Source: Aquatica leii
Lineage: Eukaryota; Arthropoda; Insecta; Coleoptera; Lampyridae
Reading direction: 5' to 3'
DNA: 64,000 bases
Assembly (NCBI GenBank): GCA_035610365.1
Contig: CM069432.1
Location: forward strand, 231,840,532-231,904,531
Program-made: the position numbers and the translations under genes
Notes under the pieces: model-generated
What the model was told of the DNA's origin: nothing
Database searches by the model: none
The model's input: the letters and a program-made list of their open reading frames with translations, nothing else
Shown: piece after piece, positions 56,260-64,000 of the stretch
How positions within the stretch are numbered: position 1 is the stretch's first letter
Layout of the letters: each line of letters begins with the position of its first letter

Positions 56260-57650
56260 AAGTACTGGTAGCCAACATCGCAAAAGAAGTTATTCTAGTA
56301 ATGAACGTTATAAAAAAGTATGGGTTCTATGTCCTTAAGAATGACGTTAAATAATTCATATTAATTTGTCAGAAAATGTAACTCTGTCTGGAAGTGTAGT
56401 GATACCAATAAAAAGCAACTTAATTGAAAAAGTACCACTAGTTGATAAAACATAAGTACGGGTAAAAAATACAATGCCAATAAGTATCACCAAAATTGAT
56501 TAAAAAAATCCGTAGAAGGTTAGTGTACGCCAGTATCTTAGATGGTAAGATGCGTGAATTCTAACAAAACTACAGCGTCAAATAAGTGTGAACAACAGTT
56601 ATTTGACGTACTGACAAAAGCTAAAACGTTAATCCAGCAATATCAAGATGGGTTCGCGCTAGAGAATGGTTCTAAAAGAAGGAAGAAAGAAGGAAGGAAA
56701 AATAGTAGAAGCTGAAAAAATAATTACGGATGTGAACAAACGGGGTGTGATTAAACGTTTAAATAATTCATGGGCGTCTTCAGTGGTACTGGTAAAGACA
56801 GCTTCAGAAACTGACCAAAAACGACAGTTACTCAGTAATTTCCAACGTTGCTTTTGTGTGGTTACTGGCAGGTACACTTGCAACCAATTGGTTTGTAACA
56901 ATTTGCCCTTATGCCCTTATAACGCTCCTGCAACATTTAAACATTTGATAGAAACCATGTTACAAGGACTGTTGTGGATTGTAAAGGTAAAAAAATCATT
57001 GGGAAATTTGATTGCATTCGACCTAGTAAGGAATGATTATTAAACATAAATGCAATCACGGTTGAACATACAGTTTTGAGCAATAATGTTGAGTTAGCAA
57101 CGCTAGTAATTCCATTACATATAAATAGAGCAAGTGGGTCACTTCATTAGATACAATTATTAAGTCACAGTTATTATATTAGAGTGTAATAGTAAATTGT
57201 TAATAAATAATGTAATAGTTAAAAGTAATGGTTGTGTTAATTAATTAAAGTGCAATGATTAGTCAACTCTACAACAAATTGTTTAACTGATGTTACAGTA
57301 ATACGACATCATAGGGCAAACTGAAATTTAACCCATTGAAGTCTCACGTGTTAAATAGATGCACGTCGTACCAGGGATGTAGAAAAAGCTTCCCAGACAA
57401 ATCCCAGACACCAATCGACAAACATCAAATGTGAAGTTTTCTTAGGTTGTGCACCTATTATAGACGATTTGTACTAATGTTACCAAATATTTGACCAAAT
57501 TTACTAAAAACAGAGCAAAGTTTAGATGTAATCAAAACTACAAAAACACTTTCCATCAACGAAAACAGGCCCTAGTCATTTTACCGAGTTTTAGTTACCT
57601 AAGAGAAGATGAAAAATTTGTGTTGGATTAACTTAAAAGGCAAGTTAAAC
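56260..57650 (+). pseudogene. Old gypsy: protease C-half, RT and RNase H relics
   Basis: Right of the solo LTR the protease resumes: NIAKEVILVMNVIKKYGFYV. Next is an ENVTLSGSVVIPIKSNL-like linker. The open frame 56666-57043 holds VNKRGVIKRLNNSWASSVVL (RT fingers), then, after an internal deletion, YNAPATFKHLIETMLQGLLW (palm). 57430-57640 shows the RT-RNase H junction (L-C-T-Y-Y-R-R-F) and then FHQRKQALVILPSFSYLRED, leading to the RNase H start. The catalytic Y-x-D-D block is absent. Strongly decayed and older than the LTR nested in it. Confidence 0.72.
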
Positions 57651-59660
57651 AGATCAAACAAAAAAGTAGAAAAAAATTATGCAAATAGTATATTTTCAGT
57701 AATATTGAAAATATAGTTTAGATTAGTAAATTTATCGTAACTGCTTATTATAAAAAATAAAACTCATGCATTTGAATTTAAATTTGAACCACTTTAATTT
57801 TTTCGTTTCACGTAAATGGTATATTTAAATAATTATTTTATTTAGCAAAACTTGGTTAAAACAATAAACATTTTTTTTAAATGTTAATGGGTCACTAGCA
57901 TTCCACATTGAAAGGTTTCCAAAAAACAATTGTTTAAACGTGAAATTTTTAATTAAAACACTGTTTAAACATTAGATAACAAAAAATAACATGTTATTAC
58001 TTTAAATAAATATGTCTTGAGTTACTAAATTAATTTAAAAAATGACAACAATTCTTGGTTTCAAATTTAGTTTCTTATTTTATCTATAAAAAACCGAAAA
58101 ATAGTCATAGTAAATTTTTAGGCGTTTTTCAACGATTTTGAAGCACAAACAAAACTATTCCATAAATTTTATACTTTAGCAATTTTCTGATCAACTAAGA
58201 ATGTAGTTTGGCAAAAACGGTTCTAACCTAATCGAACAAATTATCGCTAGATGTGACAGTAGTTATGCACACCTTATTCTTGATACAGTCTACAAAAATA
58301 AATCAAAGAGTGTTAAGTTAGATGACCTCACATTCTTCTGAAATAAAAAATGAATATAACTTGTTATGAATTTAATAAGAAACAACATAATATTTCTCAC
58401 TGTCAACCACTCTACCACATTTTTATAGATAAAAAATTAACCCTCAAACAAATAAAATAATGCCTAAAGTTGTTACAATTTATTTCAAAATGTTACTAAT
58501 TGTTTATTGTGTCGTATCCGCTATAGGATATTAAACAGTTTAATTAACGTGTCATCGCTGCTATTAGAGGTAACACGCGAAACAGACTTGTGTAGCTATT
58601 TTACGAGTTAACGTGTGCAAAAAAATAATATAGGTATAAAAAAATGTTTAATGTTAATTATCATCAAATATTTACTACATTTTAGTGTATTTTGATTTTG
58701 CAACAATAAATAAAATTGCCATTAAGATTTTTTCCGGTTGTTAAATCACTCGTGGAATAAATAACTTTTTTTTTATTTTATTATAAACACCCCAAGGAAA
58801 AATAATAAGTTTGAATCTTTTACACAACGACCTGGTAATATTGGTGAGTGATTATTTGGAGTTACTAGAATTTTTTTTATTCTTTGCCTTATTGTATATA
58901 GATTTAATTTTAATCTTATTTTTTTATACGATATATAAAAAATTAAAGCAATTTTTACATTTTTTGTTTGTATTGTTGTTTAATCTTGCTTATTAAAGAA
59001 CGTGTAGTTATTGTCTATTTATCTAAAAATAATCAAACTTTTAGCATCTTATGTGATTTTGGCTTGAAAGTAATTTTTGTATACAGAACCATTTTCCGCA
59101 ATTGTAAAAGACGAAGCGGCAAAACTTAAACTGAATCTTGTTATGTTCATAAATCTCATAATGTAATACCCTGTATATTCATTACCTTAAATTTCGATTT
59201 CTATTTCCGACTCCCTCTAGGGAGTTTAGTTTTACTTCATTTCCTGTCAATACGTCAAACCGTCAACTACTTAAAGTCATGCTTGTAATGGTATAACTTC
59301 TTAATCTTAATATATCGGCGTTAATGGAAATCAAATTATAATTTGAAAACGCCTTTCTAGTAGTTTATTCATCACAGGGTAAGCTTTTTCTATTAGTTTT
59401 TAGAATTATTTGGTAATTTTCTTCTTAATTTGATAGCACGTCCCGCCACGTTTTGGCTGCATGTTTTGATGTGTTATCGATCGATGAGGGGTTAATATCG
59501 ACAAATACCTTCACGGAACGATTATAATTCTAGAAGGTTGACGTTAAAACTAAAAACGAAGAGTCGACAAGAACTTTTTTATAACATTTACTTAATGCGT
59601 GCAACAGCATTCGATAATCGGGTTTTTGTGTCTAATTTCTTTTAGTACTAATTAACAATT
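57651..59660. other. 2 kb AT-rich, no gene seen
   Basis: A 61-codon open frame at 58811-58996 is low-complexity and hydrophobic, and I do not regard it as a gene. Nothing else recognised. Confidence 0.45.
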
Positions 59661-60417
59661 TTGTAGATTTTTGCTTTCGTGAGTCATTGTGTTGACACGA
59701 TTTGCTGTTCATAATTATTCCAGCTAGACTCAACGAAGAAAACGTTTTCTTTGGGCAAGTACTGGATTTTGGGTAAGTCTTATTTAATTAATTAATTTGT
59801 GTATCGCATGCTGTGATATTTGTCACGAAATTTTTCTTCGCTATCGACACCCTATGGGCAACCCTATGTATTGTGTGTTGCTGATACTTCCGGTATTTAT
59901 GTACTACAAACTTTCTTGCGCTCATTGTTAATAATCTACGTTATTAAATTGAAGTTGTTATACATATTTATCTTTTTTTGGTTACACGAAAACCAGTGTA
60001 ACAAAGATTACGGACCTGATTTCGTTACAAGCTTGGACTTTCTGTCTTGATCAAAACAGAAGTTTTATCTCCAACTAGTGTAAGTTGGCCGTGCAAGGTT
60101 TGTAAGACCTACAGCTTGTAACAAATTTGGCTGTCCAACTTCATGGGCTCGATTTTGTGTGTGGGATAATGTCTTCTAGTTTTATTGATTCTTTACCTTT
60201 TCTTTCGTGGGTTCGATTTACTGGAAGTTTTATTTCGCTTCTTTAGGTATTGCTGCAAAACTTGACATCTGAGTTACTTCACTAACACTTAATTCTTTGA
60301 TTTTAATGCTACGGTTTGACTTTATATTAGTAATCTACTTACTTTTCTTTTAATTGGATTTTACTGCTTTGCTTAGTTTCTTGTTTTAGGTTATATTGTA
60401 CTTTTAGTTTGTTAGCT
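59661..60417 (+). other. Possible LTR/leader of the gypsy relic at 60.4-61.4 kb
   Basis: AAGACCTACAGCTTGTAACA at 60104-60123 recurs as AAGACCTATAGCTTGTAACA at 61916-61935, as would two LTR ends. TGGCTGTCC follows the first copy near 60128 and could be a primer site. Other parts of the two regions do not align convincingly to my eye. Confidence 0.4.
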
Positions 60418-61065
60418 ATGTATTCTTCAAATAAAGAACCTCCACTTCTTACTTCATAGGACTCTGATTCGGAAATTAACTTTGCCGATTGGAATATTAC
60501 TTTTTCTGGTGAAGATCCTTCTTTGCTTATGGAATTTCTTCTGCAGATTGACGAATTGTGCTTGTCTCGTGGTGTTTCACAACATCAACCTTTCCTCTCA
60601 GCTATCGAGGTTTTGTCTGGCAAAGCTCTTCTTTTTTTAGGACGAACCGAACCTCTTTGCGTTCTTGGAAGGATGTTGTTGCGCTGTTGAAATCGAATTT
60701 TTTTCGGTAGATTATGATGATCGCTTAATGGAGACAATTCGGAAGCGTACTATGGAAGCTAACGAATCTATTGGGATGTACGTTACCACTATGCGGTACC
60801 TCTTCTTACAACTGTTAGAACCGGTCTCTTATCACACACAACTCAAGATGATGGTCGTAATTTAACTCCGTTTTATAAGGCAGGGCTTGCGTTAATGTCG
60901 ATTTCTACTTTTAAAGAATTAGTTATGTATGGAAGACAGCTCGCTCAATCTAAGGCTTCCATAGACAAGTATAAACCACTTACGCCTTTTCAAGCTACAT
61001 CTTTTGAGACTTCGGTTAACGCATGTGAAATAGTGTTTGTCTTCGGTTTAGAAGATTACCTGCCT
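60418..61065 (+). pseudogene. Gypsy gag relic
   Basis: From ATG 60418: MYSSNKEPPLLTS, a stop, then FADWNITFSGEDPSLLMEFL, GVSQHQPFLSAIEVLSGKAL, a frameshift, SWKDVVALLKSNFFSVDYDD, MEANESIGMYVTTMRYLFLQ, a shift, and then LTPFYKAGLALMSISTFKEL. This order is the retrotransposon gag capsid domain (W-x-x-L...R-x-Q-x-x-E-S-I-x-x-Y). No zinc knuckle seen. About three lesions. Confidence 0.75.
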
Positions 61066-61093
61066 TACTAAAGACCAATGGTACAATTAGTTA

Positions 61094-61384
61094 GTGGGTA
61101 AGGTGTCAGCGTCTCTTTGCCAATTTCCTCGTTGGCTAGTGGTTCAAGGTTTTCTGTGGAAACGAATAAGGGTTTATCGTGACGATAAGCATTTGTGGAA
61201 ACGTAAGCCAATTATTCACGATCATCACGTCCACTCCACTTCTGGGCATCATACTGTCGCCAAGACGTTAGTTTTTCTTTGGCGTCGTTTTTATTGGCCC
61301 TATATGAGACCTAAAGTGGCAGAGTACGTTCGCTATTGTCCGGTCTGTTGGTTGCAGAAAGCGCTTGGGTTAGATCAAGGATGA
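61094..61384 (+). pseudogene. Gypsy integrase zinc-finger relic
   Basis: FLWKRIRVYRDDKHLWKRKP, then HDHHVHSTSGHHTVAKTLVF and FYWPYMRPKVAEYVRYCPVC form the H2C2 finger at the start of integrase. Protease, RT and RNase H between this and gag are deleted, and the integrase core after it is missing. Confidence 0.75.
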
Positions 61385-62085
61385 GATCGTGTTACTGTTG
61401 ACTCTACATTCTCTATTCTTTCTGGACTAACTCAACAAATTTTTGCGAATGTTTCTAAAGGTCGTAGATGTTCTACGGAAACGAAAACTAATTCTCTCAC
61501 GTCAACAGCTTTTCGTTTCGATATTACTGGTTGTGCTTTGTTACTTCCTTCTTTTAACCGTCCCCTTCTGTTGCACAGGCGTCGCAAGTGTCGTAAGTTC
61601 TAATCTGTTTTGTTTGGCTTTAGGATTTCAACTTTTGGCTATTCTTTGGGTTCTCGTCTGTCGACTTCTTGATTTGGTTCCTTGACTATGTTGATGGTAT
61701 TTTCTTAGTTATAGCTGGGATGCTACCCAATTGTTTTTCTCCAGTTTGCTGTACTAAAGTTCTTTTACTTTTAGTTTCTAGTAAGTTTCTTTGGGGGTTT
61801 TCCTTAACCATCTTACTTTGGGACAGACTACCTTTCTATTTGTATATAGTTATATCCGCTCAGTCGGCTATTTTGAGATTGGTAAGTCACTAGTAGGACT
61901 CTCACTTTGGTTCATAAGACCTATAGCTTGTAACAATTTTTTTAAAAAATTGCTTAAGAAACGTAAACTAAATGCTTAAAATATAAAATAAACAAAATTT
62001 GTATCTTTAATAAGTAAATGTAGACAAAAAAAACATAAAACGTTTTAATCAATAGGCAAAATTGCATCTTATTGATTGTTGAATG
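61385..62085. other. No gene recognised; possible 3' LTR
   Basis: Open frames at 61443-61893 are T-rich, hydrophobic and unlike known proteins. The stretch up to 61935 may be the 3' LTR of the gypsy relic. Confidence 0.35.
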
Positions 62086-62831
62086 TCCATTTTTTGTTTT
62101 TATCTTGACTACTCTTACTTTTCCATCATTTCCAGTATTACTTTTTCTATTCGAGCCATAGACCATTATAAGGAAGGCAGATGATCATCTTTTAAAAGTA
62201 GAAGCATACCTTCTTTAACGTTAGGCATCTAACTTTTCCATTTAAGTCTATTTTGTAATAAATTTAAATAATCTAAGTGGCATTTAGCCCAAAAGTGTTG
62301 TTGTATTTGGGTACAGGAAAGGTTATTAAAAAGTGGCCTGGAGTCAGATAACTTGAATCAGAAGGATCGCTAGTTATTGGGTTAATGGCCTTGAATTTAA
62401 AATGCATTTAATTTGAACAATTAACGTATTAAATTCTTCGTAGGTGAGTTGGTTATTGCCTACTACTTGTTGAATGCGATATTTCGCACTTTTAACACCA
62501 GCTTCCTACAAACCTCCAAATACAAGAATAAGATTAAATAAAATTGAATTGAATCTTTTCATATAAATAACAATTATAAATTTTAGTTTTATCTACATTT
62601 TTGTAAAAATGATTTAACTGATATAACGCACCTTTAAAAGAAACCATTGTTGCAGAAAACCTTACTAGGTCCCAATAATTTCGAATGGACTCTTTTTTTA
62701 GGAAGAGAACCCATCAATTGCTTAGAGCAGTTAACCTTATGCTTAAAACAAGTGACACATTTGTAAATGTTTTTCTGAATTTCTCTATTGCTATTTATAA
62801 TACATAATTTCAAATTAAGACTACTTTGAAT
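62086..62831 (-). pseudogene. BEL integrase C-terminus relic
   Basis: Reading from the right: SSYLTPGHFLI (the L-T-P-x-x-F-L-I motif after the BEL integrase core), FWAKCHLDYLNLLQNRLKW, then NVKEGMLLLLKDDHLP, then GNDGKVRVVKIKTKNGHSTI, the DUF5641-type end. 62400-62830 is largely decayed and the catalytic core is not readable. Several frames and stops. Confidence 0.7.
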
Positions 62832-64000
62832 TTATTTTTGTCCAGCGTGCAATAACCTTATAAGTTCCCTACGAATAATTAAATCAGTAATGTGATTGTT
62901 TTTTGGAAGAATTGTAGGATACTTTTGGTCATACGAAATTTTAGCATTTTGAAGGCGACCACCGACTCGTAAAATTTCCTCTTTATCAAGAAATGGAGAA
63001 AGACCACTTAAATTGGTTTTAATTTTTTTTTTACTTTTTAAAGCTCTAATTTCTTCAGCAAAACATGTATGTTGTTCTTGCCTAATAATACGTTTTAAAG
63101 CAAATTCTAATTCAAAAACAGTCAAGTTTCCAGTAAATTTAATTTCGGATGTAATATTAGTATAAAATCTAAATATATGTGAAGCTACTTGTTGAAGTCT
63201 ATTTAAATCAGAATAATTTTCAAAAATCAATTTTTTGATATTTCTTGAAGACAAACTTCTTTTAAATCAGGTAGAAAATTGCAATTAGTAGTTTCAGTTT
63301 CCAAAAAACCAAAGAAGCCAATTATTGATTTACCATGGTTGTAAGCTTTTTGTGAGATAATCGGAAAGATTTTTCTTTGACTCAACATAAAGCCAGATGT
63401 AATATCTCGAATTTTTAAAGTACGATTAGCAACGTATGGATTTAGCTTGTAAGGATCTTTTTTAATCCAAGAAAGAACTACTTCAGAATCGGAATAAAGC
63501 AATACTTTTAGGTTAGATAAACATTTTAGCAAATTAAATATTTTGTTTATTAAAAACGAAAGTAGTAATGCAGCATTTAATTCGAGTTCAGGCATAGAAA
63601 GATCTTTATCTTTATTGTTAAGAGCAATTCTAGATTTAGAGCACAAAAATGATACATGGATTTTCTCCAAAGAAATTGATCTAACGTATACTACACCTTC
63701 ATAAGCCAAAGACCAAGCATCATTTATGGGTATACTTAATTTTGACATGTTAATAATTAACCTTTTAGCAAAATTTTGCCATTCATTCAGTAAATCATTT
63801 AACACGTCATTCCAATTCAAATTAATCATCCAAAGTTTTTTCATAAATAACTTAGTGGTAACTACGAGGGATCCTGCAAATCCTAATGCATTGTAAAAAG
63901 AAGAAACAAAATTTAGAACGTGTCTTTTTGTAACGTATTCTGTAAAATTTAACTTTGGAGCAGAACTCTTAAAATATTCATTACTTGTATTAAATTAATT
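62832..64000 (-). pseudogene. Second BEL/Pao element: RNase H and integrase finger
   Basis: Two overlapping broken frames. 63227-63844: LLNEWQNFAKRLIINMSKLS, then a segment where the RNase H first-aspartate block (usually F-x-D-A-S) is deleted (NDAWSLAYEGVVYVRS), LSMPELELNAALL with the glutamate, and LLYSDSEVVLSWIKKDPYKL with the second aspartate. 62832-63254: VFELEFALKRIIRQEQHTCF, ILRVGGRLQNAKISYDQKYP, then HITDLIIRRELIRLLHAGQK, the start of the integrase finger. Sequence continues in the same style to the window edge (64000), so the RT probably lies beyond. A different, older copy than the BEL at 21.4 kb. Confidence 0.8.

Noticed and set aside
58811..58996. Hydrophobic 61-codon frame
   Set aside because: T-rich low-complexity sequence gives Leu/Phe-rich frames by composition alone.
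61443..61979. Overlapping hydrophobic frames, possible envelope protein
   Set aside because: T-rich, no signal peptide or cysteine pattern that holds across frames; better explained as LTR sequence.

Overview
The window is AT-rich eukaryotic DNA in which every recognisable coding sequence comes from a transposable element. I found no convincing host exon, tRNA, rRNA, operon or CRISPR array. The mix of families (BEL/Pao and Ty3/gypsy LTR elements, Penelope-like elements, mariner/Tc1, pogo/Tigger-like, ISL2EU with a YqaJ partner, hAT, Crypton-like, Mutator-like, MITEs) points to an arthropod, most likely an insect; the sequence does not let me go finer.

Layout. 0.8-1.3 kb: decayed gypsy integrase tail. 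1.44-4.76 kb: complete pogo/Tigger-like transposon with TA target duplication, subterminal repeats and a nearly intact transposase. 6.3-7.2 kb: internally deleted mariner with near-perfect inverted repeats, sitting in an older repeat. 8.7-9.3 kb: Crypton-like recombinase relic. 9.3-16.9 kb: minus-strand gypsy relic, split by a 4.4-kb ISL2EU element (10581-15009; THAP transposase plus SWIM/YqaJ nuclease) and by a 429-bp hairpin retroelement (15074-15502). 17.7-18.8 kb: Tc1/mariner transposase with two stops. 21.4-27.4 kb: full-length BEL/Pao element with LTRs, tRNA-Tyr primer site and 5-bp target duplication. 27.9-28.5 kb: a second hairpin retroelement. 28.6-30.4 kb: hAT relic. 31.66-31.79 kb: 127-bp MITE. 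32.8-39.95 kb: young gypsy element with 1068-bp LTRs, inserted in a Crypton-like open frame. 40.7-46 kb: Penelope-like fragments around a 1.3-kb palindrome (44227-45529). 48.9-49.6 kb: broken gene of an unnamed insect repeat family. 52.0-53.7 kb: Mutator-like transposase with several frameshifts. 54.4-57.6 kb: gypsy relic split by a 1607-bp solo LTR carrying a 34-bp tandem array. 60.4-61.4 kb: gypsy gag and integrase-finger relic. 62.1-64.0 kb: BEL/Pao pol relic running off the window.

The elements do not form a pathway; they record successive insertions. In four cases (ISL2EU and the first hairpin element in one gypsy, the young gypsy in a Crypton-like ORF, the solo LTR in an old protease gene) removing the insert and one copy of the target duplication leaves the host element's frame continuous, which gives both relative ages and exact boundaries. 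The most unusual material is the pair of hairpin elements with 10- and 15-bp target duplications and hammerhead-like cores, the palindrome at 44-45.5 kb, and a C2H2 finger inside a gypsy polyprotein.
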